Shown here: positions 7,701 through 14,486 of the stretch, piece by piece
Layout of the letters: each line of letters starts with the position of its first letter
Position numbering within the stretch: the stretch's first letter is position 1
NCBI GenBank assembly: GCA_903927465.1
Contig: CAIYMY010000119.1
Span: forward strand, 1 to 35,377
DNA from: an uncultured Rhodospirillales bacterium
GTDB taxonomy: Bacteria; Pseudomonadota; Alphaproteobacteria; Acetobacterales; Acetobacteraceae
Direction of reading: 5' to 3'
Length of the DNA stretch: 35,377 nt
The notes under the pieces: model-generated
What the model saw: the letters and a program-made list of their open reading frames with translations, nothing else
Database searches by the model: none
What the model was told of the DNA's origin: nothing
Translations under genes and position numbers: made by a program

Positions 7701-8243
7701 TCAACCGATTCTGACTTTGGTGTCGGATGTGAAGGCGTATTGCGGAACGTCAAGGTTTCTTGGCGCAGGACCTTTGCGAATTCTGCCTGACGTGTCGTAA
7801 TGGCTGCCATGGCAGGGGCAGAACCAGCCGCCGTAATCGCCGCGCGCATCGGTGGTCCTTTGGCCAGTCGGGACGCAACCCAAATGCGTGCAAATGCCGA
7901 CCAGGATAAGCCACTGATCCTTCTGAACGCGGGATTGGTCGGTCGCCGGATCGGGCAGGGAATTGGTCGGCACGGCGCGGGCTTCCTGGATTTCCTTGGC
8001 CGTGCGGTTGCGCACGAACACCGGCTTGCCGCGCCACATCACCGTGATGGCCTGGCCTTCCGTAATCGGGGCCAGATCCACATCGGTGTTCGCCAGCGCC
8101 AGCGTATCCTTCGCCGGTTGCAGGGATGCGATGAAGGGCCAGGCAATGGCGCCAACACCGACCGCAGCGAAAGCGCCGGTCACGAGTTTCAAAAAGTCAC
8201 GCCGCGGTGCGCCATCGGGCGCCGCATGAGCGATATTAGCCAT
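7701..8243 (-). CDS. petA: Ubiquinol-cytochrome c reductase Rieske iron-sulfur subunit
   Basis: A 180-residue Rieske protein. The N-terminus is a Tat-type uncleaved anchor: RRDFLKL, then a hydrophobic helix to about residue 40. The [2Fe-2S] cluster motifs are CTHLGC (118-123) and CPCHGSH (142-148), each giving one Cys and one His ligand plus the disulphide cysteines. The start was set at the ATG 8243, 9 nt after AAAGGG; an ATG at 8252 lies right against that site, and the frame is open to 8300. First gene of the petABC operon; a plausible promoter lies at 8381-8410. Confidence 0.95.
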   Translation of the reverse strand: MANIAHAAPDGAPRRDFLKLVTGAFAAVGVGAIAWPFIASLQPAKDTLALANTDVDLAPITEGQAITVMWRGKPVFVRNRTAKEIQEARAVPTNSLPDPATDQSRVQKDQWLILVGICTHLGCVPTGQRTTDARGDYGGWFCPCHGSHYDTSGRIRKGPAPRNLDVPQYAFTSDTKVRIG

Positions 8244-8380
8244 CCTCACCATCCCTTTGCAGCGGGGAACCCTCTTGCCGAGGGCTTCACTTCGCCGCAC
8301 GATTTAGGCCAGCACCCCTGGGGTGCCAAGATCACAACGAAACGGTGGCGCCGGAGTTTCGGCCCCGCCAAGACGCGGTT

Positions 8381-8410
8381 CTTATAATAGGTGGGTTTGC
8401 AAGGTGTAAA
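8381..8410 (-). promoter_or_regulatory. Predicted petABC promoter
   Basis: On the minus strand, TTTACA (8405-8410) and TATAAG (8381-8386) are separated by 18 bp, a reasonable sigma-70-type match about 135 bp upstream of the petA start. It lies in the divergent region between petA and hemF. Predicted by eye only. Confidence 0.45.
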
Positions 8411-8440
8411 TGCGCCCCCGTGTAACATTGGAAGCCTGCC

Positions 8441-9334
8441 ATGGAAAAAACTGCCGCCGGCCCTCAGGGCCACCCCTTTGTGGCCCCCGCCCGCGCCTGG
8501 TTCGAGGAATTGCGGGACCGGCTTTGCGCCGCCTTTGAAGCGATTGAGGATGATCTGGCCCAAGGCCCGCATACCGGCCTGCCGCCTGGGCGATTCGCCC
8601 GCACCGCCTGGGAAAGGCCGGAAGGGGGCGGGGGGGTCATATCCGTCATGAAGGGACGGGTTTTCGAAAAAGTGGGGGTGAATGTCTCCACGGTGTTTGG
8701 CGAATTCTCCCCCGAATTCCGCAAGCAAATCCCGGGCGCCGAGGAAGACCCGCGCTTTTTGGCGACAGGTGTGTCGCTGGTGGCACATATGCAAAACCCG
8801 CGCGTGCCGGCGGCGCATATGAATACGCGCTTCATCGTGACCCGGAATGCCTGGTTCGGTGGCGGGGGGGACCTGACGCCCATGACGCCCGAAGCACCGG
8901 AAGCCCAAGCCGATGCGGCGGATTTCCACGCGGCCTTCAAGGGCGCCTGCGACAAGCATGACGAAACCTACTACCCGCGCTTCAAGAAATGGTGCGATGA
9001 GTATTTCTTTCTGCCCCATCGCGGGGAACCGCGCGGGCTGGGCGGCATTTTCTACGATTGGCTGGGCGACCGCACGCCGGGCAAGGGGATTGATGCGGAT
9101 TTCACTTTCACCCGCGATGTTGGGCTGGCCTTCCTGCAATCCTATCCCGCCATTATCCGCAAGCGGATGCATGAAGCCTGGACCGAGGCGGAGCGCGAGC
9201 ATCAGCTGATCCGCCGCGGGCGCTATGTGGAATTCAACCTGCTGCATGACCGGGGTACGATTTTCGGCCTGAAAACTGGGGGCAATGTGGAGGCCATCCT
9301 GATGTCTATGCCACCAGCGGTGAAGTGGCCGTGA
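8441..9334 (+). CDS. hemF: Oxygen-dependent coproporphyrinogen III oxidase
   Basis: A 297-residue enzyme that oxidatively decarboxylates two propionates of coproporphyrinogen III to give protoporphyrinogen IX in haem synthesis, using O2. Conserved segments include [67 protein letters not shown] and [20 protein letters not shown]. The length is normal. It diverges from petABC across about 200 bp; pairing haem synthesis with the bc1 operon makes sense because both bc1 catalytic subunits need haem, and this neighbourhood is common in alphaproteobacteria. It ends about 10 bp before a REP-like palindrome that separates it from the convergent sulfurtransferase gene. Confidence 0.97.
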   Translation: MEKTAAGPQGHPFVAPARAWFEELRDRLCAAFEAIEDDLAQGPHTGLPPGRFARTAWERPEGGGGVISVMKGRVFEKVGVNVSTVFGEFSPEFRKQIPGAEEDPRFLATGVSLVAHMQNPRVPAAHMNTRFIVTRNAWFGGGGDLTPMTPEAPEAQADAADFHAAFKGACDKHDETYYPRFKKWCDEYFFLPHRGEPRGLGGIFYDWLGDRTPGKGIDADFTFTRDVGLAFLQSYPAIIRKRMHEAWTEAEREHQLIRRGRYVEFNLLHDRGTIFGLKTGGNVEAILMSMPPAVKWP

Positions 9335-9344
9335 GACGGTTAGT

Positions 9345-9390
9345 GCGTGTCCCGAGCCGCCAAGTGAGGCCACTTGGCGCGGGCATGCTC
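9345..9390. repeat. REP-like palindrome, copy C, between convergent genes
   Basis: Core GCCAAGTG (9359-9366), loop AGGC, CACTTGGC (9371-9378), with outer CCCG and CGGG arms. The same unit as at 687-731. It fills the gap between hemF and the sulfurtransferase gene, touching the latter's stop codon, and may end transcription from both sides. Confidence 0.75.
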
Positions 9391-10265
9391 TACCCCACCT
9401 CCATCGGCAGGCTTTCATCCTTCGCCCATTCATTCATGGAAGCGTCATAAACCGCGATATCCTCATGCCCCAATTGATGCAGCAGGAAGGCATCAAGCGT
9501 CGCTGCAATGCCGCCGCCGCAATAAATCAGCTTGCGCTTGCCCTTATCCGCGCCAACCGCGGCGAAGGCCGCAGCCACCTGGTCCGGCGCCTTTAGTCTG
9601 AAGTTGCCCGCTTCAAACAACGACGCCGCCGGCAGATTGACGCTGCCCGGAATACGCCCCGGCCGGCCATAGCGCGGATTTGCCCCGCTATGCAGATCAG
9701 GCGCCAGCGCATTGATGGAACATGTGGCGCCATCACCAATCGCGGCCAGCATCTCATCGCGCCCCACAAACAAACCAGGCCGCAGTTTGGCTTGCAGCGT
9801 CGTGGGGGCATAACGCGTCTCAGTGGTGGAAATCGCGCGACCTTCCGCCATCCAGGCATCAATCCCGCCATCCAATATCGCGGCATTGTCAAAGCCAATC
9901 GCGCGCATCATCCACCAAACGCGCGTCGCCCATTGCGGTGTCTTGCGGGAATAGAGCACCACGCGCGTGCCATCCCCAATGCCACACGCCGCAAGCCGCG
10001 CTGCCAGATCATCCGGCGTTGGCATGGTGAAGTTAAAGCGGCTGGTGCGGTCCGAAAGTTCGGCTTGCAGATCAAGAAACCCCGCGCCGGGAATATGGCC
10101 GGCATCGTAATCAGCCCGCCCGCTTTCGATGCGATAAGGCCGACCTGTGCCGGCTTCATATAGTAGATAGGTGGTGCAATCGAACAAGCGCAGCGTCGGG
10201 TCACTTAGATTGGCCGCAAGCCATGCGGTGCTGACAATCGCCTCTGGGTGCGCATAAGCGGCCAT
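9390..10265 (-). CDS. Thiosulfate/3-mercaptopyruvate sulfurtransferase
   Basis: A 291-residue tandem rhodanese. The N-terminal domain (about 8-145) has lost its cysteine, as is usual, and ends LDGGIDAWMAEGR. The C-terminal domain (about 165-291) carries the active-site loop YCGGGIAAT with Cys249 as the persulfide carrier. CGGG resembles the CG[ST]G loop of 3-mercaptopyruvate sulfurtransferases more than the CRxG loop of thiosulfate enzymes, so SseA-type specificity is favoured but not certain. The ATG at 10265 has AGGAGG 5 nt upstream; the nine codons before it lack a site. The protein moves sulfane sulfur to cyanide or thiols in the cytoplasm. It lies downstream of the methyltransferase gene on the same strand with a 63-bp gap. 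Confidence 0.9.
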   Translation of the reverse strand: MAAYAHPEAIVSTAWLAANLSDPTLRLFDCTTYLLYEAGTGRPYRIESGRADYDAGHIPGAGFLDLQAELSDRTSRFNFTMPTPDDLAARLAACGIGDGTRVVLYSRKTPQWATRVWWMMRAIGFDNAAILDGGIDAWMAEGRAISTTETRYAPTTLQAKLRPGLFVGRDEMLAAIGDGATCSINALAPDLHSGANPRYGRPGRIPGSVNLPAASLFEAGNFRLKAPDQVAAAFAAVGADKGKRKLIYCGGGIAATLDAFLLHQLGHEDIAVYDASMNEWAKDESLPMEVG

Positions 10266-10328
10266 GGGTTCCTCCTGAATTTGTGACACCAAGCCTGCAC
10301 TGATAGCGGCGCGAACCGCAAGCGCAGA

Positions 10329-10970
10329 TCACGCAAGCAAGCGATGGATCGTCACGTCGCGCACCTCGCGATCTTCCAATTCGCGCGTGGTCGGCACGCT
10401 GTAGCGCGCAATCGGCGCCAGCCCCGCTTTCGGCAAATAGGCGCGGCCCGGATCGGCGATCAGCACCTCTGCCCCCGCCGCCACCAGGCCACGCAGCCAG
10501 GGCAGGATAAGCGCTGTCATAGGCGCTTCGTAGCAGACATCGCCGGCGAAAATAACATCCCAGCGGCAGGGTGCGCCCACCACATCGCCAGGCGGGGTTG
10601 CGACGGCGACGCCATTCAACGCTGCATTCAGCCGCACGGCGGCCAGCGCCAAGGGGTCAATTTCGGCGGCTTCCACCAAAGCGGCGCCCGCTTGCGCGGC
10701 GGCAATGGCGGCAATGCCGCAGCCGGCGGCGAAATCCAGCACGCGCTTGCCGGCCACCAGCTTAGGATCATCCAGCACCGCCCGCGCCAGGGCTTGCCCG
10801 CCCGGCCAGGCGAAGGCCCAGAAGGGCGGTTCAATGTTTTGTTCGGCCAACCAAGCCTCGGTCGCTTGCCAGATTGGCGTGATCTCAGTCGCCAAATGCA
10901 GCGCGATTTCCGGCACCAAGGGCGCGCGTGCAATCATCGTTTGCGAGGCAACGAATTCCTCCGGCGTCAC
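10329..10970 (-). CDS. Class I SAM-dependent methyltransferase (ETF-beta lysine methyltransferase-like)
   Basis: A 213-residue Rossmann methyltransferase. Motif I is LDFAAGCGIAAIAAAQAGA, an acidic residue follows in EAAEIDPLALAAVRLNAALN, and the post-motif reads WDVIFAGDVCYEAPMTA. PFWAFAWPGGQALAR in the N-terminal part and GDVCYE are typical of the Nnt1/ETFBKMT branch of seven-beta-strand methyltransferases, some of which methylate lysines of electron transfer flavoprotein beta. It starts at GTG 10970, whose GTGA overlaps the ubiA stop TGA by 4 nt, indicating translational coupling; the longer open frame upstream lies inside ubiA. The family is known; the substrate is inferred. Confidence 0.8.
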   Translation of the reverse strand: MTPEEFVASQTMIARAPLVPEIALHLATEITPIWQATEAWLAEQNIEPPFWAFAWPGGQALARAVLDDPKLVAGKRVLDFAAGCGIAAIAAAQAGAALVEAAEIDPLALAAVRLNAALNGVAVATPPGDVVGAPCRWDVIFAGDVCYEAPMTALILPWLRGLVAAGAEVLIADPGRAYLPKAGLAPIARYSVPTTRELEDREVRDVTIHRLLA

Positions 10971-11866
10971 AGCCGGCCCAGCAGGAATGCCGCGGCAATG
11001 GCAAGCCCGACATCTCGATTGGCCTTGAACAGGCGAAGGCAAAGCGCGGGGTCAGCGATATCAAGCTGTATCACCTGCCGCGCCAACATCGCCCCCGGAA
11101 GCGCGAGCCCCAGCAAATACCAAGGCGCCAGCCCCGCCAGCCACCCGGCAAGCACCAGCAAGCCCATCGTCAGCCCGTAGCAAAGGATCAGAAAGGGCCG
11201 GGTTTTCTCTCCAAGCCGCAACGCGGAGGAACGAATTCCGACCAGCGCATCATCTTCCCGGTCCTGATGCGCATAGATCGTGTCATAGCCCAAGATCCAG
11301 AAAAACCCCGCGGCCCACAGCGCCAAAGCCGCGCCATCCAGCCCGCCCATCGCCGCCGCATATCCCATGGGCGCGGCCCAGGAAAATATCACCCCAAGCA
11401 CCGCCTGCGGCCAATCCGTTACACGCTTGGCCAGCGGATAAAGCACCACCGGCAGCAGCGATGCCACGCCAAGCCACTGCGCCGCGCGGTTCAATTGCAG
11501 CAGGATCAACAACGCCGCCGCCAGCACCAGCGCCAAAAACACTAAAGCATGCCGAGCTCGTAGCGCCCCGGAAGCGAGTGGCCGCCCCGCCGTGCGCTCC
11601 ACCTGCCGGTCCAAATCCCGATCCCATAAATCATTCACGACGCAGCCCGCGCCGCGCATCAGCATCGCCCCCAGGCCGAACAAGGCGGTCAGCCACAACC
11701 CTTGGCGCCAATCCGGCGCCACCATGGCAAAGGCCCAAAGCCCCGGCAGAAACAGCAGCCAGGACCCGATGGGCCGATCCAGGCGCATCAGCAGCGCATA
11801 GGGGCGCCAAGCTTGCGGCAGGCGCGCCACCCAGCCGCCACTACGGATATCGGTATGGCCACTCAT
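10967..11866 (-). CDS. ubiA: 4-hydroxybenzoate polyprenyltransferase
   Basis: A 299-residue integral membrane prenyltransferase of ubiquinone synthesis, attaching the polyprenyl chain to 4-hydroxybenzoate. The first Asp-rich motif is NDLWDRDLDRQ and the second is GYDTIYAHQDREDD, which bind Mg-diphosphate. LMRLDRPIGSWLLFLPGLWA is the characteristic start of the first membrane helix. About eight to nine helices are visible. The start is uncertain: ATG 11866 gives MSGHTDIRSGG, the usual beginning; ATG 11896 and GTG 11902 are also open but overlap the divergent rsmE start. It is coupled to the downstream methyltransferase by a 4-nt overlap. Ubiquinone feeds the bc1 complex encoded nearby. Confidence 0.95.
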   Translation of the reverse strand: MSGHTDIRSGGWVARLPQAWRPYALLMRLDRPIGSWLLFLPGLWAFAMVAPDWRQGLWLTALFGLGAMLMRGAGCVVNDLWDRDLDRQVERTAGRPLASGALRARHALVFLALVLAAALLILLQLNRAAQWLGVASLLPVVLYPLAKRVTDWPQAVLGVIFSWAAPMGYAAAMGGLDGAALALWAAGFFWILGYDTIYAHQDREDDALVGIRSSALRLGEKTRPFLILCYGLTMGLLVLAGWLAGLAPWYLLGLALPGAMLARQVIQLDIADPALCLRLFKANRDVGLAIAAAFLLGRL

Positions 11867-11894
11867 GGGGCTATAAGGGGCATGGAAACCCGCC

Positions 11895-12614
11895 ATGTCC
11901 ACCCCGCGCCTTCATCTTGAAACCCACCTCGCCGCCGGCCTTGAGATCGAGGCTGAGCCCGGGCAGGCGCATCATTTGGGCGCCGTGCTACGCCGTGGCC
12001 CCGGCGATGCCGTGGCAGTCTTCAATGCGCGGGATGGCGAATGGGCTGGGCGGATCACGGCTCTCCGCAAGGATCGTTGCCGCATCGCGCTGGAAACCCA
12101 AAGCCGCGCGCCCCAGCCGGAACCTGATCTCCGCCTGATGGTCGCCGCGCTGAAGCGCGATGCCATGGAATGGTTGGTGGAAAAAGCGACCGAACTTGGT
12201 GTTGCCGCCATTCATCCCGTCCTCACGCGCCGGTCTGTCGCGGATCGGGTAAACCAGGCGCGGCTTGCCGCCATTGCTCGCGGCGCGGCGGAACAATGTG
12301 AAAGATTAAGCCTGCCCGTGATCCACGCAGCCATGCCCCTGCATGCTGCGCTGGCCGTCTGGGATGGCGTGCCGCTTTTTATCGCAGCTGAGCGCGCCGA
12401 TGCGCCCGCCCTTCCGCAAGCGCTATCTGGGCAGCGCCTGCCGCTTGGCCTATTGATCGGCCCGGAAGGTGGCTTTGACCGCGCCGAACTTGACGCCGCC
12501 CAAAGCTACCCCTTTGTTAAGCCCATCGGCCTTGGCCCCCGCATCCTGCGGGCGGAAACGGCGGCGGTTGCGGGGCTTTCGGTCCTCGCCGCCCTGGCGG
12601 GTGACTGGTCCTGA
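11895..12614 (+). CDS. rsmE: 16S rRNA (uracil-1498-N3)-methyltransferase
   Basis: A 239-residue SPOUT methyltransferase that methylates U1498 of 16S rRNA using SAM. The N-terminal PUA-like domain has AHHLGAVLRRGPGDAVAVFN. The C-terminal knot has KRDAMEWLVEKATELGVAAI, RRSVADR, then ARGAAEQCERLSLPVI, LLIGPEGGFDRAELD and LGPRILRAETAAVAGL. All are classic RsmE motifs and the length is normal. It is divergent from ubiA, with starts only about 28 bp apart, so the two share a very compact control region. gshA follows 42 bp downstream in the same direction and may be co-transcribed. Confidence 0.95.
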   Translation: MSTPRLHLETHLAAGLEIEAEPGQAHHLGAVLRRGPGDAVAVFNARDGEWAGRITALRKDRCRIALETQSRAPQPEPDLRLMVAALKRDAMEWLVEKATELGVAAIHPVLTRRSVADRVNQARLAAIARGAAEQCERLSLPVIHAAMPLHAALAVWDGVPLFIAAERADAPALPQALSGQRLPLGLLIGPEGGFDRAELDAAQSYPFVKPIGLGPRILRAETAAVAGLSVLAALAGDWS

Positions 12615-12656
12615 TTATGTTTCGCGTCGTCCCGGCGGCGCCCCTGGAAGGTTTTG

Positions 12657-14000
12657 ATGTCCAATCCCGGCGAGTCCGATCCCACGCCCATCACCTCCAC
12701 CCGCCAAATGGCGGAATGGTTCGCCGCCGGCTGTAAGCCCAAATCCGCCTGGCGCATCGGTACCGAGCATGAAAAATTCGGCTTCCGCCTGACGGATTAT
12801 GCCCCGCCGCCCTACGAACCGCAGGGCATTCGCGCCATGCTGGAAGGGCTGATGGCGAAGGGCTGGGAGCCGATACTCGATCGCGGCAACCCGATTGGCC
12901 TGAAGCGCGGCGCCGCTTCCGTCAGCCTGGAACCAGGCGGGCAGTTTGAGCTTTCTGGCGCGCCCTTGGCGAATATGCATGAAGTGGCTGCCGAGCTTTT
13001 CGAACATTTGGACGATGTGCGCGAAGTCGCCGCGCCCTTGGGCCTGGGCTTTGCGCCTATTGGCTTTCATCCGTTGGCGAAGCGCGAAGATATGCCCTGG
13101 ATGCCGAAGGGTCGCTACGAGATCATGCGCCAATATATGCCGCGCGTCGGCGCCATGGGCCTTGATATGATGCTGCGCACCTGCACGGTGCAGGTGAACC
13201 TCGATTTCGGCGATGAAGCGGATATGGTGGAAAAGCTTCGCGTCTGCCTTGCGCTGCAACCGCTGGCGACCGCGCTATTTGGCAATTCGCCGATTTCTGA
13301 GGGCAAGAAGAACGGCTATCGCAGCCTCCGCGCCCGGGTCTGGACAGATACGGACCCGGACCGCACCGGCATTCCCGCCGTGGTGTTTGAAGATGGCTTC
13401 GGCTTTGAACGCTTTGCCGAATGGGTGCTGGATGTGCCCATGTATTTCATCATGCGCGATGGCCAATGGCTGGATGCGGCGGGGCAGAGCTTCCGTGCCT
13501 TCTTGAATGGCAAGGCAGAAAAACTCGCCGGGCAATCTGCCACCATGGGCGATTGGGCGGATCATGTGACGACGGTATTCACCGATGTGCGGTTGAAACG
13601 CTTTCTGGAAATGCGCGGCGCGGATGCGGGGGCACCTTCCATGCTGAATGCGCTGCCGGCCTTTTGGGTGGGCTTGATCTATGATGACGCCGCGCAAAAG
13701 GCAGCGCGCGCGCTGACGCGCGGTTGGAGTGTCGCGGAAATCCGCGCGCTGCGTGAAGCCGTGCCACGAGAGGGCCTGACCGCCACCATCCAGGGCCGGT
13801 CGCTCCGCGATGTGGGCCGCGACGTCCTGGCGATTGCGCGTGATGGGATGAATGCGCGCGGGCTGGAAGAAGCGCTGTTTCTTGACCCGCTTGATGCAAT
13901 TTTAGCCACAGGTGAAACCCAGGCGGATCGTTGGCTTCAACGATTTGATAAGATTTGGCATGGCGATGCGCGCATGATGCTGCGGGAAGCGGCGATTTAG
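12657..14000 (+). CDS. gshA: Glutamate-cysteine ligase (plant/alphaproteobacterial type)
   Basis: A 447-residue GCS2-family enzyme that makes gamma-glutamylcysteine, the first step of glutathione synthesis. Recognisable segments are RIGTEHEKFGFR, RGAASVSLEPGGQFELSGAP, RYEIMRQYMPRVGAMGLDMM, CTVQVNLDFGDEADM, LFGNSPISEGKKNGYRSLRA and MGDWADHVTTVFTDVRLKR. The ATG at 12657 has GGAAGG 5 nt upstream; a TTG just before it is not needed. The final 244 bp (13757-14000) are repeated at 16452-16695, so the gene's 3' end marks the left edge of an inserted islet. The main copy is full length and should be functional. A G-run/C-run hairpin follows the stop but lacks a U-tract. Confidence 0.95.
   Translation: MSNPGESDPTPITSTRQMAEWFAAGCKPKSAWRIGTEHEKFGFRLTDYAPPPYEPQGIRAMLEGLMAKGWEPILDRGNPIGLKRGAASVSLEPGGQFELSGAPLANMHEVAAELFEHLDDVREVAAPLGLGFAPIGFHPLAKREDMPWMPKGRYEIMRQYMPRVGAMGLDMMLRTCTVQVNLDFGDEADMVEKLRVCLALQPLATALFGNSPISEGKKNGYRSLRARVWTDTDPDRTGIPAVVFEDGFGFERFAEWVLDVPMYFIMRDGQWLDAAGQSFRAFLNGKAEKLAGQSATMGDWADHVTTVFTDVRLKRFLEMRGADAGAPSMLNALPAFWVGLIYDDAAQKAARALTRGWSVAEIRALREAVPREGLTATIQGRSLRDVGRDVLAIARDGMNARGLEEALFLDPLDAILATGETQADRWLQRFDKIWHGDARMMLREAAI
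13757..14000 (+). repeat. Direct repeat, left copy: 3' end of gshA
   Basis: 244 bp that recur at 16452-16695 with 12 substitutions and no gaps (hand count). Similarity starts abruptly at AGCCGTGCCACG and ends at the stop codon. This copy is part of the intact gshA. Confidence 0.9.
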
Positions 14001-14052
14001 GGGGGGTACCACAAAACCCCCACAATTTATTCAGAGCCGCGCAGGTGAACCA

Positions 14053-14223
14053 TGACAAGCCAAGCCAAAGCTTGAGGGCTAAGCAAAATACGAAAAATCG
14101 GTATTGTTAGACGAATGGGCCACCGCGCTCTAAGCCCACCAGGGGTAGATAACGCCCAAAAGACAAAGCGTTCCGGTCATGACACTACGCTGAGGCGAAA
14201 GCCTCAAAGCTAGAAATAGTGTC
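14053..14223. other. Stem-loop-rich non-coding stretch, candidate structured RNA
   Basis: The 14001-14227 gap has no convincing gene. It contains consecutive hairpins: one around 14060-14080 (AAGC/GCTT with flanking AGCC/GGCT), one around 14085-14112 (AATACGA pairing with TCGGTATT, one bulge), GGGC/GCCC around 14118-14140, and the best at 14181-14223. In the last, GACACTA and TAGTGTC enclose TGAGGC, a GAAA tetraloop and GCCTCA. A GNRA-capped stem inside a second stem is typical of functional RNA. I match it to no known family and the strand is unknown. It lies in the inserted islet next to the 28-codon ORF. Confidence 0.35.
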
Positions 14224-14227
14224 TAAA

Positions 14228-14314
14228 TCAGGGCCTTACGGCACCCTGCGCCAGAGCCACGAGAGGCGCCAGAACCAACAGAGCGCTGAAAAACGCAAAC
14301 ACAACGGACTTCAT
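14228..14314 (-). CDS. Small hydrophobic peptide, 28 codons
   Basis: A short ORF reading MKSVVFAFFSALLVLAPLVA, then LAQG and four more residues. It has a charged start, a 19-residue hydrophobic core and a possible signal peptidase site ALA-Q, so it looks like a bare signal peptide or a single-helix membrane peptide. GAGGAG lies 8 nt before the ATG, and a TTGACT promoter element lies about 55 bp upstream, so expression is plausible. It could be a small inner-membrane peptide (as in type I toxins), a decayed 5' end of a secreted-protein gene, or a leader. It is downstream of the 622-residue membrane protein gene on the same strand, inside the islet. Confidence 0.45.
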   Translation of the reverse strand: MKSVVFAFFSALLVLAPLVALAQGAVRP

Positions 14315-14345
14315 GGAACAACTCCTCAAGGGAACTTACCCTATT

Positions 14346-14374
14346 TACCTGCCACGCCTGCAGCAAAAAGTCAA
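14346..14374 (-). promoter_or_regulatory. Possible promoter of the 28-codon ORF
   Basis: TTGACT (14369-14374, minus strand) is a five-of-six match to the -35 consensus, in AT-rich DNA between the membrane protein gene and the small ORF. The -10 partner 17 bp away (CAGGTA) is weak; TAAATA a few bases further is better but widely spaced. Only the -35 is convincing. Confidence 0.3.
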
Positions 14375-14486
14375 GAACTTTCAACCTGGCAAATTCAACA
14401 ACCTCGCCTGTAAAAAGCTATTTGAAAAGTTTTTCTCTTGTGAAATCAACAACTTATAATCCAATCGCCCCCGCCCGGACGCGGCT

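Noticed and set aside
14001-14025. GGGGGGT...ACCCCC hairpin as a gshA terminator
   Set aside because: The stem is possible but no U-tract follows, and the bases lie at the islet junction, so I do not call it a terminator.
14205-14218. The string AGCTAGAAATAG matches part of a commonly used Cas9 single-guide scaffold
   Set aside because: The GAAA joint of that scaffold is artificial, the match is only 12 bases, and there is no repeat array or cas gene nearby; it is coincidence within a local stem-loop.
14181-14223. Hammerhead-type ribozyme
   Set aside because: CTGAGGC is present instead of the required CTGANGA core and the three-stem arrangement cannot be drawn.
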